64,000 bases of DNA from Micromonospora_E sp048060115 (lineage in GTDB: Bacteria > Actinomycetota > Actinomycetes > Mycobacteriales > Micromonosporaceae), in the NCBI RefSeq assembly GCF_048060115.1, contig NZ_JBHMIM010000037.1, positions 1-64,000 on the forward strand, read 5' to 3'. Within the stretch, counting starts at the first letter, position 1. Every line of letters starts with the position of its first letter. Shown piece after piece: positions 17,071 to 25,801 of this stretch. A program made the translations under genes and the position numbers. The notes under the pieces were generated by a model. It saw only the letters and a program-made list of their open reading frames with translations, did no database searches and was not told the DNA's origin.

Positions 17071-19988
17071 TAGGCTCCTCCATCCTTGTCCTCACCCGGG
17101 CCACTTCCGACGGCACCAGCGAAACTCAGGTAGCTCACCGTAGCGCCTGCGGTGCTGAACAGCAGATACAGGTCTCGTATTCCGGACAGACCATGCAATT
17201 CCGTCCGTACCTCGGCCCAGTTGTCCCGGCCCCCCGTCGCGGGTACCGGCAGCGTACCGGCCACCGGCCCGATCAGCGGATCGTCCAGCCGCAGGGTCAC
17301 CGTCGACCCGCCGGACTGCGGGTCAGCGGCGTGATGAGCGACCCGGGCGGTGACCGCCGTCGGCCCGCAGCCGAAGTCGACGCCGGCGAACGCGAGCCAG
17401 CCACCGTCCTCGGCCGCGACGACCGTGGCCCGCCCGCCCGCGTGGTCGGTCGGGACCATGCCGGCGTAGTCGTCGTTGTCCGCCGCCCACAGCGGACCGG
17501 CCATCGGGTCGCGTGGGCCGATCTGCTCACCGCGTACCACCAGGGTCGTGGTCGCCAGCAGATCGGCGCTGGATCGGCCGACGGCCACGGTGTGCCGGGC
17601 ATCCTCCACCACCAGCCGGTTCTGGGTGACGTCCCAGGTCGCCAGGTCGGCTGCGGCCAGCCGCAGCCGGAGGGTCGTCTCCGCCGCCGGCGCCAACCTG
17701 ATCTTGCCGAAGCCGCGGAGCTGGCGTAGCGGTTGCTTCGCCCGGGAGTGCCGTTGCCGGGTGTAGAGCTGCACCACCTCGGTTCCGTGGCGGGCACCCG
17801 TGTTGCGTACCGTGACGCTCACCTCGACCTCCCCGTCGGCCGCCACCTCGTCGGCAGAGAGCACCAGGTCACGATACTCGAAGGTACTGAAGCTCAGTCC
17901 GTGGCCGAACGGATACAGAGGGTCACCGCGATAGTAGAGGTACGTGGCGTCCGAGGCGATGATGTCGTAGTCGAGCAGGTCGGGCAGGTCCGCCGCGCTG
18001 CGGTACCAGGTCTGGGTCAACCGCCCACCCGGATCGGCGTCGCCGCAGAGCACCTCTGCCAGCCCGGTGCCATGCTCCTGGCCACCGTGCGACGACCAGA
18101 CGATCGCCGGCACGTGCCGGTCGGCCCAGTCCACCGCGTACGGGTAGCTGCTCGTCAGCACCAGCACGGTACGCGGGTTCGCCGCGTACACCGCCCGCAG
18201 CAGCTTGTCCTGCGCTTCGGGCAGCGTCAGGTCGGTGCGGTCCTGGGTCTCCCGACCGCAGACCATCGGGTGGTTGCCGAGCACCACCACCGCCACGTCG
18301 GCGTCGCGGGCCAGCGCAGCCGCTTCCCGGGCGCCGTCGCTGACCGGTTCGACGGTGAAGGATGTGGCCGCGTCGACGCTGGTGGCGGCGGCGCGCAACG
18401 ACCCGTCGGGGTCGATCACGACGTACCGGTCCCGGGCTAGGTGGTGCAGCGCCTGCCGGCCACTGCCGGCGCGTACCAACCGGAACGTCTCGTTGACCAC
18501 CCAGCCGCCGGGCCCGGTACGGTCGTTGATCAGCACGCCGTCGTCGCCGGCAGCCAGGTAGCGGCCGTTGGCCACACTGCGCAGTGCGACCACACCGTCG
18601 CCCCAGCTGAAGACGTCGAACCAGCTGTCCGGGACCGCCTCCGGGGCGGTGGCCAGCAGCGGGCCGCCCGCCGGCGCGTCGCTGGCCCGCAGGTAGGTGG
18701 TGCCGGCGCCGACCCGCAGCGCGACCCGGTCGACGCCCTCGTGGTGGGTGACGGTCGTCCCGGCCAGCCGGGTGGCGAGTCCGGCGCGCGGGGTGACCGC
18801 GTACGGCAGGGTGCCGGAGTACCAGTCGGTGTGGGCGGTGTCGGCCAGCGGGCCGACCACCGCGATCCGCCGGATGCCGGCCGGGTCCAGTGGCAGCAAC
18901 GGCGTCCCACCGGCCTGCGTCGGCTCGTTGCGCAGCAGCACCACCGATTCACGGACCGCTGCCCGGGCGAACTCCTGGTGCGCCGGGCAGTTGACGACGG
19001 CGGTGCCCGTCGCCGCGTACGGGTTGGCCTCGACCGGGTCCAGGTCGCCGAGCCGGATCCGCACGGCGAGGATGCGCCGGACCGCGTCGTCGATGTCTGC
19101 CTCGGTGAGTAGCCCTTGGGCCAGCGCGGCGCTGATCCGTCCGATCGTCGGGGCCGAGTCGGCGTCGTCCTCGGTGAAGCTGTCGATCCCGGCCCGCAGC
19201 GCCGCCGCGTAGCCGGTGACGTGGTCCGGGTGGTAGCCCTGGGTGCCGGCGATGTTGGTGGCCGCACCCGCGTCGCCGACGACCAGGACGTCGTCGGCGC
19301 TCCACCGGCGCAGCTCGTCGTTGATGAGTGGGCTGAGATGCGCCGGACGTCCGTTGACCAGGTTGTACGAGGCCATCACGCCGACCGCCGCGCCGGCGGC
19401 GATCGGTGCCCGGAAGGCGGGCAGTTCGTACTCGTGCAACACCCGGGGCGGCAGGTTGCTGCTGGTGGTGGCCCGGTCGGTCTCGTTGTTGTAGCCGAGG
19501 AAGTGTTTCAGGGTGGGCGCGGTCCGCAGGTAGCGTGGGTGGTCGCCGCGCAACCCGAGCGCGTACGCGGTGGCCAGTTCGCCGGTCAGCCACGGGTCCT
19601 CGGCGTACCCCTCCTCGTTGCGACCCCAGCGCGGATCACGCAGCGGGTTGACCACGGGAGCCCACACGTTCAACCCGGCACCGCCGGGGTCCTTGTGGTG
19701 CAGGGCGCGTACCTCGTCACCGACCGCCTCGCCGATCTTCCTCAGCAGGTCCGGATCCCAGGTGGAGCCGAGTCCGATCGCCTGGGGGAAGACGGTTGCC
19801 GGCCCGAGCCAGGCCACGCCGTGCAGGGCCTCGGTGCCGGTGCGGAAGCCGGGCAGCCCGAGCCGGGGCACCGGCGGCTGGTGCTGGTGCAGCAGGCCGA
19901 TCTTCTCGTCCAGGGTCAGCCGGTCGAGCAGGTCGGTGACCCGGGCGCGGAGGGGCTGTTCGGGGTCGCGGAACGGGCTGTCGCTCAT
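17070..19988 (-). CDS. Multi-domain GH3 beta-glycosidase with beta-trefoil-like insert and CBM6-like C-terminus
   Basis: 972 residues, no signal peptide. The GH3 barrel spans about 1-330 with LKHFLGYNNETDR and the nucleophile Asp in VLVVGDAGAATN at about 239. The alpha/beta sandwich is interrupted at about 430-545 by repeats such as GRYLAAGDDGVLIND and DRYVVIDPDGSLRA that look like a ricin/fascin beta-trefoil, resumes to about 690, and is followed by an FnIII-like domain (VSVTVRNTGARHGTEVVQLY). Residues 825-960 resemble a CBM6-type module. Family members are beta-glucosidases or beta-xylosidases. A cytoplasmic location and the nearby GH31 and GH42 genes suggest trimming of imported oligosaccharides. 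It shares an operon with the LacI regulator. Confidence 0.88.
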   Translation of the reverse strand: MSDSPFRDPEQPLRARVTDLLDRLTLDEKIGLLHQHQPPVPRLGLPGFRTGTEALHGVAWLGPATVFPQAIGLGSTWDPDLLRKIGEAVGDEVRALHHKDPGGAGLNVWAPVVNPLRDPRWGRNEEGYAEDPWLTGELATAYALGLRGDHPRYLRTAPTLKHFLGYNNETDRATTSSNLPPRVLHEYELPAFRAPIAAGAAVGVMASYNLVNGRPAHLSPLINDELRRWSADDVLVVGDAGAATNIAGTQGYHPDHVTGYAAALRAGIDSFTEDDADSAPTIGRISAALAQGLLTEADIDDAVRRILAVRIRLGDLDPVEANPYAATGTAVVNCPAHQEFARAAVRESVVLLRNEPTQAGGTPLLPLDPAGIRRIAVVGPLADTAHTDWYSGTLPYAVTPRAGLATRLAGTTVTHHEGVDRVALRVGAGTTYLRASDAPAGGPLLATAPEAVPDSWFDVFSWGDGVVALRSVANGRYLAAGDDGVLINDRTGPGGWVVNETFRLVRAGSGRQALHHLARDRYVVIDPDGSLRAAATSVDAATSFTVEPVSDGAREAAALARDADVAVVVLGNHPMVCGRETQDRTDLTLPEAQDKLLRAVYAANPRTVLVLTSSYPYAVDWADRHVPAIVWSSHGGQEHGTGLAEVLCGDADPGGRLTQTWYRSAADLPDLLDYDIIASDATYLYYRGDPLYPFGHGLSFSTFEYRDLVLSADEVAADGEVEVSVTVRNTGARHGTEVVQLYTRQRHSRAKQPLRQLRGFGKIRLAPAAETTLRLRLAAADLATWDVTQNRLVVEDARHTVAVGRSSADLLATTTLVVRGEQIGPRDPMAGPLWAADNDDYAGMVPTDHAGGRATVVAAEDGGWLAFAGVDFGCGPTAVTARVAHHAADPQSGGSTVTLRLDDPLIGPVAGTLPVPATGGRDNWAEVRTELHGLSGIRDLYLLFSTAGATVSYLSFAGAVGSGPGEDKDGGA

Positions 19989-20127
19989 GTGGATCGCCTT
20001 CCGGGGTCGGCAATGGGCGCCCGTTTCGGGAGAGACCCTGGCGGCTGGTGAGTCGCTCAGGTCACCCGTGCCGCGGGCACGCGGGGGCGCGAAGTGGAGA
20101 CAGGTCGCCTGCCCGGGAAGCGTTGGC

Positions 20128-20141
20128 TCGAAGCGCTTCGA
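20128..20141. promoter_or_regulatory. LacI-type operator upstream of the GH3-lacI operon
   Basis: TCGAAGCGCTTCGA is a perfect 14-bp palindrome with a central CpG, the form of LacI/GalR-family operators in actinomycetes (compare CebR, TGGGAGCGCTCCCA). It lies about 140 bp upstream of the GH3 start and is the obvious target of the LacI-family protein encoded at 15877-17070. Confidence 0.7.
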
Positions 20142-20166
20142 CGACCGGCTGAAAAATGCTCCACCG

Positions 20167-20190
20167 TTGACACGGTTTCACACGTGTTAA
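20167..20190. promoter_or_regulatory. Imperfect palindrome upstream of the GH3 operon
   Basis: TTGACACG (20167-20174) and CGTGTTAA (20183-20190) form an inverted repeat with one mismatch and an 8-nt spacer. It lies 26 bp beyond the LacI-type palindrome, so it may be a second regulator site or part of the promoter. Confidence 0.35.
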
Positions 20191-20262
20191 CCGCGGAGCC
20201 CTTCGAGGTTGACATCCGTCAGTACGAGCGGTCAAGGCCCCACCGCGACGAATTGACGTCAG

Positions 20263-20545
20263 TCAGCCGCCGTCATCGTCCCCGCCGCCTGCTGCACTGT
20301 CCCCGCCGCCTGCCGGCCACCCCAGTCGCTGAAGTCCAGCGACCGGAGATCGCCGACGGCTTCCCACCAGAGGAGTGGGTCGCGCAGTGCCGCCAGCTCC
20401 CCGGACGTCGGGGTGAAGGCCCGGCCGGTCGGCGTGGATGTCGAGGTACCGCTGTTGAGCCAGCTCGAACACGGCCGAGGCCAGGGCCCGGCCGGCTTCG
20501 GACACCGTGCCGTCGAGCAGTACGCAGGGCCGACGTCACCGGTGG
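20263..20545 (-). pseudogene. Frameshifted remnant of an unidentified protein
   Basis: Between the ROK gene and the GH3 promoter, protein-like sequence can be read in two frames on the minus strand: VLLDGTVSEAGRALASAVFE leading into LAQQRYLDIHADRPG, then after one frame change FTPTSGELAALRDPLLWWEA and LRSLDFSDWGG. Joined, these give about 80 residues of a C-terminal-like piece with no start. The family was not recognised. The rest of this 560-nt interval holds only the operators. Confidence 0.4.
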
Positions 20546-20548
20546 GGA

Positions 20549-21778
20549 TCAGCTGGTGGTTTTGGCCGTCGGGGTGGGCATCCGGCCGTCGTCGATCGCG
20601 GCGATGGCCCGGGCCGCGCCGCCGATCGCCGCCGCGCCGCCGGCCAGCGTGGACGCCGCCAGCTGGGTGCCACCGGCCTGCGGCGCCATCGTACGGGCGG
20701 CGAGCTGGGCCTGCGCGGCCGGCAGCAGCCACGGCACGAGTGGTACGAAGTAGCCGCCGAGCAGCACCACTTCCGGGTTGACCAGATTGGCCAGGATCGA
20801 CACCCCGGTGCCGAGATGCCGGCCGATCTCCGCCAGCGCGGTCAACGTGGCCGGATCCTCGGCGCGGGCGGCCGCCCGCACCCGGTCGATCTCCGGAGCG
20901 AAGTCGGTGACCGGGCCGTCGGCCTCGGCGTCCGGCAGCACCCGGCGGACCAGGGCAGGGATGCCGGCGAGTGCCTCCAGGCAGCCGTTGGCGCCGCACC
21001 TACACGGCGGGCCGGCCGGATCGAGCTGGAGGTGGCCGATCTCGCCGGTGAAGCCGCGGGCACCGTGCAACAGTCGACCGTCGACGACCAGGCCGGCACC
21101 GATGCCCGCGCCGCCGGTGAGGTGCACCAGATTGGCCGTGCCGGCGTGCTGGCCGTGCCGCTGTTCGGCCAGCGCGGCCAGCTGGGCGTCGTTGTCCACC
21201 ACGACCTCGTAGTCCGGGTTGCGCAGTGCCCGCTGCAGGTCGGCGCGCAGGTCGACGTCGCTCCAGCCGAGTTCGGGACAGCGGCAGACCCGACCGTCGT
21301 GGTCGACCAGGCCGGGCACGCCGACGGTCAGCCCGAGCACCTGTCGGCCCTGGCGCACGACCCGGGCGGCGGCCCGGCTGGCCAGCGCGGCCACCGTGCT
21401 GGCGGCCCTGCCCGGGGTGGCGGCCAGGCCGGTGAAGGCGCGCTGCCAGGAGAGCACCTCGCCGCCGGCGAGGTCGAGGGCCACCGCGGTGAGATGGTCG
21501 GCGCTGATCTCGATGCCGATCGCGGCGTAGGCGTCGCCGTCGATCACCAGCATGGCGGCGGGCCGGCCGATGCGGTGTTCGGTGAGTCCGGTCTCGCGGA
21601 TCAGCCGCCGGTCGATCAGGTCGGCGACCAGGCTGGACACGGTGGCCTTGTTGAGCCCGGTGGCGGCCGCGATGTCCGCCCGGGAGCAGGGCGCGTGGAC
21701 CCGGACGTAGCGCAACACGACGGCGAGGTTGGTGGCGCGTACATCGGTGAGGTCCGCCGGCTGCGGGCCGCTCTGCAT
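20549..21778 (-). CDS. ROK-family transcriptional repressor (NagC/XylR type)
   Basis: About 409 residues from the ATG at 21778; a GTG three codons upstream is possible. The N-terminal winged helix reads CSRADIAAATGLNKATVSSL. The sugar-kinase-like domain has the ROK signature LTGGAGIGAGLVVDGRLLHG with FTGEIGHLQL, and the zinc site CRCGANGCLEA. The protein is divergently transcribed from the sugar ABC genes at 22052 onward, so it most likely represses them and itself. Candidate sites with TTAGT/ACTAA half-sites occur at 21931-21953 and again before the GH42 gene. Confidence 0.9.
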   Translation of the reverse strand: MQSGPQPADLTDVRATNLAVVLRYVRVHAPCSRADIAAATGLNKATVSSLVADLIDRRLIRETGLTEHRIGRPAAMLVIDGDAYAAIGIEISADHLTAVALDLAGGEVLSWQRAFTGLAATPGRAASTVAALASRAAARVVRQGRQVLGLTVGVPGLVDHDGRVCRCPELGWSDVDLRADLQRALRNPDYEVVVDNDAQLAALAEQRHGQHAGTANLVHLTGGAGIGAGLVVDGRLLHGARGFTGEIGHLQLDPAGPPCRCGANGCLEALAGIPALVRRVLPDAEADGPVTDFAPEIDRVRAAARAEDPATLTALAEIGRHLGTGVSILANLVNPEVVLLGGYFVPLVPWLLPAAQAQLAARTMAPQAGGTQLAASTLAGGAAAIGGAARAIAAIDDGRMPTPTAKTTS

Positions 21779-21930
21779 GGTGATCACGTTACGCCCCGGG
21801 TGCCAGCCGGACGGGCCCGCCCACGGGCGGCTGGGAGCGTATCGGGAGGGCTCTGCCGCAGGGTCGGCGGCAGCTGATGGTTCCCGTCACGTAGGCCTCC
21901 CTTGTGGCGCCTGTCACCGTCGGCTACTTT

Positions 21931-21953
21931 GTTTAGTCACCAGACGAACTAAC
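21931..21953. promoter_or_regulatory. Candidate ROK-regulator operator
   Basis: GTTTAGTC (21931-21938) and GAACTAAC (21946-21953) form an imperfect inverted repeat around ACCAGAC in the divergent region between the ROK gene and the solute-binding protein gene. The TTAGT/ACTAA half-sites match those at 28170-28195. Confidence 0.45.
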
Positions 21954-22051
21954 TCTAGCGTGCGAACCGCACCCCACACATCCCCATTCCGGGCTGGTTC
22001 GTCCCGCACCTCACCGGGACGCCTGCCTGCCGATACCGAAGGGAGCGCGCC

Positions 22052-23731
22052 GTGGATCGATCCCTCGCGGGCGCGGCCACCAATCGACGTCGATTCCTTG
22101 GCCTGGTCGGCCTGGGCGCCACCGCGATGGCCGGTGGCGGGTTTCTTTCCGGCTGCAGCCGGCCGGCCGGCACCCAGGGCACGGCGACCAACGTCGACGC
22201 GGTCAGCGCCGTGCTGCCCAGGTACCAGCCGGTCGACCTGATCACCCCGGACATCGCCGGGGTCCGGCCGATCGCCGACGGCTACCTCCAGTACCCGGCG
22301 CGGCTGGTCAAGGCGGTCACCGAGACGCCGGGCAACAGCAGCGAGCCGATCACCGCGATGACTCCCTGGTGGGGGCCGACCCCGCCCGGCCTGGACCGCA
22401 ACGCCTACCTGCAGGCGGTCAACGAGCGGCTCGGCGTGCCGATCGACTTCAGCGTCCAGGACGGCAACACCTACGCCGACAAGCTCAGCGCCATCCTCGG
22501 CGCCCGCGACGTGCCGGACCTGCTCTGCGCGCCGAACTGGGAGATCGACAAGATCCCGCGGTTCTCCGACGCTGTGTCGGCACTGTTCGAGGACCTGACC
22601 GACCACCTGGCCGGCGACGCCGCGTTGGCCTATCCGCACTTGGCCAGCTTCCCGACCGGTGCCTGGCAGTACGCGGTCTGGGGCGGCCGGCTGGCGGCGG
22701 TGCCCTGGCCGACCGATGGCCCGTTCCCGTACGCCCTGTTCTACCGCAAGGACCTCACCGACGCCGCCGGCGTGCAGGCCCCGAAGAACATCGACGAGCT
22801 GTACGAGTTCGGCAAGGCGATGACCGATCCGGGCAACGGCGTCTGGGCGTTCGGCCCGGTGTTCGACATGGTGCAGATGTTCTACGGCGTGCCCGGCTCG
22901 CAGGGCGGCTGGCGCCATAGGGACGGCGGTGGCTTGGAGTTCAAGTACGAGACCGAGGAGTACCGCGCGGCCCTGGAGTTCACCACGAAACTGTTCACCG
23001 AGGGCCTGGTGCACCCGGACGTCGTGGAGAGCAAGGGCTCCGATACCAAGCAACTGTTCAACAGCGGTCGGCTTGTCTGCTTCCAGGACGGCGTCGGCGC
23101 CTGGCGCGGCATGTACTCCGAACAGCGGCAGATCACCCCGACTTTCGACATGCAGCCGGTGCCGATCTTCTCCGCCACCGGCGGCGGCGACCCGATCGCC
23201 TGGGGCGAGGAGAAGCCGGTCTTCTACACCTTCATCAAGAAGGGGCTCAGCGCCGCGCGTACCGAGGAGCTGCTGCGGGTGCTGAACTGGTGCGCCGCGC
23301 CGTTCGGCTCCGAGGAGTACCACCTGCGGCAGTACGGGGTGGCCGGTGAACACCACACGATCGGTGACGACGGCAGCCCGGTGATGACCGAACTCGGCCG
23401 GCAGGAGATCGCCGACCAGTACACCTTCCTCGCCGGCCGCTACCCGGCCATCGTGCAGACCGCCGACGTCCCCGGCTTCGTCGAGGATCTGCTGGGCTAC
23501 TCCAACGAGACGGTGAAGTACCTGGAACCGAACCCGTGGGCCGGGATCAAGCTGGAGCTCCCGGCCAACTACTCCCGGGTGCTTCAACCGACCGAGGACA
23601 AGATCCGCGACGTGCTGCGCGGTCGCCGGCCGACCAGCGACCTGGACCAGATCATCAGCGAATGGCGCAGCAGCGGCGGCGACGAGGGTCGTGACTTCTT
23701 CGCCCAGGCGCTCGAAGACAACGGTCGATGA
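22052..23731 (+). CDS. Sugar ABC transporter substrate-binding lipoprotein with Tat-like signal
   Basis: 559 residues. The N-terminus has a twin-arginine motif (NRRRFLGLVGLG) followed by a lipobox (FLSGC), indicating folded export and lipid anchoring. The mature part belongs to the large extracellular solute-binding (LplA/YtcQ-like) group, with NAYLQAVNERLGVPIDF, YADKLSAILGARDVPDLL and the downstream ALFYRKDLTDAAGV motif. It would deliver oligosaccharides to the two permeases encoded next. The permease ATG overlaps its stop by 4 nt. No ATPase gene is present here, as is usual when a shared MsiK-type ATPase serves several importers. Confidence 0.9.
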   Translation: MDRSLAGAATNRRRFLGLVGLGATAMAGGGFLSGCSRPAGTQGTATNVDAVSAVLPRYQPVDLITPDIAGVRPIADGYLQYPARLVKAVTETPGNSSEPITAMTPWWGPTPPGLDRNAYLQAVNERLGVPIDFSVQDGNTYADKLSAILGARDVPDLLCAPNWEIDKIPRFSDAVSALFEDLTDHLAGDAALAYPHLASFPTGAWQYAVWGGRLAAVPWPTDGPFPYALFYRKDLTDAAGVQAPKNIDELYEFGKAMTDPGNGVWAFGPVFDMVQMFYGVPGSQGGWRHRDGGGLEFKYETEEYRAALEFTTKLFTEGLVHPDVVESKGSDTKQLFNSGRLVCFQDGVGAWRGMYSEQRQITPTFDMQPVPIFSATGGGDPIAWGEEKPVFYTFIKKGLSAARTEELLRVLNWCAAPFGSEEYHLRQYGVAGEHHTIGDDGSPVMTELGRQEIADQYTFLAGRYPAIVQTADVPGFVEDLLGYSNETVKYLEPNPWAGIKLELPANYSRVLQPTEDKIRDVLRGRRPTSDLDQIISEWRSSGGDEGRDFFAQALEDNGR

Positions 23732-24768
23732 CTTCCACCGATGCTCCGGTGGCAGCCGGCGCCGCCGGGCCCACCGGGCCCGGCGGCGCCGCCGTTGGAC
23801 CCGCCGGCTCCAGAACCGACCGGAGCCGGCGGCGTCCCGGCAGGGTGCCGCTGCGGGCCCGGCTACGCCGGGACTGGCCGCTGCTGGTGATGGCCGCACC
23901 GGCCGCGCTACTGCTGCTGGTCTTCCACTACCTGCCCACCCTGGGCAACGTCATCGCCTTTCAGGACTACAACCCGTGGGTCGGTGACAACGCGTTCGAG
24001 GCGTTCGTCTACAGCGAGTGGATCGGGTTCGGCAACTTCGAGACCCTCTTCGGCGACCCGGCCTTCTGGGACGCGGTGGTGAACACGCTGACGATCACCG
24101 CGTTCCAGTTGGTCTTCTTCTTTCCCCTGCCGATCCTGTTGGCGATCCTGCTGCACAGCATCATGTCGACCCGGGTGCGCGGGTTCATCCAGAGCATCGT
24201 CTACCTGCCGCACTTCTTCAGCTGGGTGCTGGTGGTCACCTTCTTCATGCAGATGCTCGGTGGGGCCGGGCTGCTCGCCCAGCGGATGCGCGACGCCGGG
24301 CTAGAACCGTTCAACGTCATGGGCAACCCGGACACCTTCATCGTGCTGGTCACCGCCGAGTCGGTGTGGAAGGACGTCGGCTGGGGCGCGATCATCTTCC
24401 TCGCCGCGCTCAGTGCCATCGACCAGAACCTGTACGAGGCGGCGGCGGCCGACGGCGCGGGCCGCTGGCGGCGGCTGTGGCACATCACCCTGCCCGGGCT
24501 GCGCCCGGTGATCATTCTGCTGCTGATCCTGCGGCTCGGTGACGCGCTCACCGTCGGTTTCGAGCAGTTCATCCTGCAACGTGAGGCGGTCGGCCGGCAG
24601 GCCGCCGAAGTGCTCGACACCTACGTCTACTACCAGGCGATCATCCCGCAGCAGTGGGGAATGGGCGCCGCCGCCGGCCTGTTCAAGGGCGTCATCGGGC
24701 TGGTGCTGATCATCGCCGCGAACAAGTTCGCCCATCGCCTCGGCGAGCAGGGAGTGTATTCCAGGTGA
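23728..24768 (+). CDS. Sugar ABC transporter permease, LplB type
   Basis: 346 residues with six predicted membrane helices after a Pro/Gly-rich N-terminal tail. The EAA loop that contacts the ATPase is visible as LYEAAAADGAGRWRRLWHIT. It begins ATGA over the stop of the binding-protein gene and its own stop overlaps the next permease start. It forms the heterodimeric channel with the product of 24765. Confidence 0.93.
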   Translation: MTSTDAPVAAGAAGPTGPGGAAVGPAGSRTDRSRRRPGRVPLRARLRRDWPLLVMAAPAALLLLVFHYLPTLGNVIAFQDYNPWVGDNAFEAFVYSEWIGFGNFETLFGDPAFWDAVVNTLTITAFQLVFFFPLPILLAILLHSIMSTRVRGFIQSIVYLPHFFSWVLVVTFFMQMLGGAGLLAQRMRDAGLEPFNVMGNPDTFIVLVTAESVWKDVGWGAIIFLAALSAIDQNLYEAAAADGAGRWRRLWHITLPGLRPVIILLLILRLGDALTVGFEQFILQREAVGRQAAEVLDTYVYYQAIIPQQWGMGAAAGLFKGVIGLVLIIAANKFAHRLGEQGVYSR

Positions 24769-25745
24769 GCATCGCACGTACGCTGGCCGCCGGGCGGCGA
24801 CCCAGGCTCGACCCGGTGAACCAGCCGACCCGACGGCGGCGCCCCAGCGTCGGCCGACCGGTCTGGGAGGAGCCACCGGGCCCGGTCGGCCAGGGGGTCA
24901 AGGGGCTCGTCCTCGCCGCGATGGTGCTCGCCGTTGTCTTCCCGATGTGGTCGGTCCTGGTGACCAGCCTGGCGTCGCGGGAGACCATCAACGCCACCGG
25001 TGGGATGGTGGTGATTCCCCGGGAGATCGACCTGTCGGCCTATGTGAACATCTTCTCCGGCGGTCAGATCAGCCGGGCGGTGTGGGTCAGCACCCTGGTC
25101 ACCGTGGCCGGCACGACGTTCAGCCTGGTCCTGACGGTACTGGCGGCGTACGGACTGTCCCGCAAGGACTCGCTCGCGCACCGCCCGCTGCTGTTTCTCT
25201 TCCTGCTCACCTTCCTGATCTATCCCGGCATGGTGCCGAGCTACCTGGTGGTGACCGGGCTGGGCCTGAAGAACAGCCTGTGGGCGCTGATCCTGCCCAC
25301 CGCGATCAGCGTGTTCAACCTGGTGGTCATCCGGGCGTTCTTCATGAACGTGCCGGGAGAGCTGGTCGACGCGGCCCGCATCGACGGCGCCGGGGAGTTC
25401 CGGATCTTGTGGCAGATCATGCTGCCGCTGTCCAGAGCGGTGATCGCCGTCGTCGGCCTGTTCTACGCGGTCGGCTACTGGAACGCGTACTTCAACGCGG
25501 TGCTCTACATCGACGACAACGACAAGTGGCCGATCCAACGGGTGTTGCAGAGCTACATCCTGGCCGGGCAGTCGCCGTCGGTCACCGGCGCGCCGGTGAA
25601 CATCCCCGGGGTCACCGCCTATCCGCCGACCCTGGCAGTCAAGATGGCGGTGGTGGTGATCACCGTACTGCCGGCGGTGGTGATCTTCCCGTTCGTGCAG
25701 CGGCACTTCACCAAGGGCGTCATCACCGGCGCGATCAAGGGTTGA
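24765..25745 (+). CDS. Sugar ABC transporter permease, LplC type (carbohydrate ABC transporter)
   Basis: 326 residues from the GTG at 24765, which overlaps the previous stop (GTGA). Six membrane segments are predicted, with the EAA-like loop VDAARIDGAGEFRILWQIML near residue 205-225. The N-terminal 45 residues are Arg/Pro-rich and cytoplasmic. It ends close to the convergent GH31 gene. Confidence 0.93.
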   Translation: MSIARTLAAGRRPRLDPVNQPTRRRRPSVGRPVWEEPPGPVGQGVKGLVLAAMVLAVVFPMWSVLVTSLASRETINATGGMVVIPREIDLSAYVNIFSGGQISRAVWVSTLVTVAGTTFSLVLTVLAAYGLSRKDSLAHRPLLFLFLLTFLIYPGMVPSYLVVTGLGLKNSLWALILPTAISVFNLVVIRAFFMNVPGELVDAARIDGAGEFRILWQIMLPLSRAVIAVVGLFYAVGYWNAYFNAVLYIDDNDKWPIQRVLQSYILAGQSPSVTGAPVNIPGVTAYPPTLAVKMAVVVITVLPAVVIFPFVQRHFTKGVITGAIKG

Positions 25746-25801
25746 CCGGTCCGTCGCGCGTCGGTGCCGACCCGGCCCACGGCGGGCCGGCGCCGCGCTG
25801 G

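Noticed and set aside
22882..23178. Minus-strand ORFs inside the sugar-binding protein gene and similar long Arg/Gly/Pro-rich ORFs across the window
   Set aside because: These are antisense or out-of-frame shadows caused by high third-position GC. They show no motifs, ribosome-binding sites or family-like composition.
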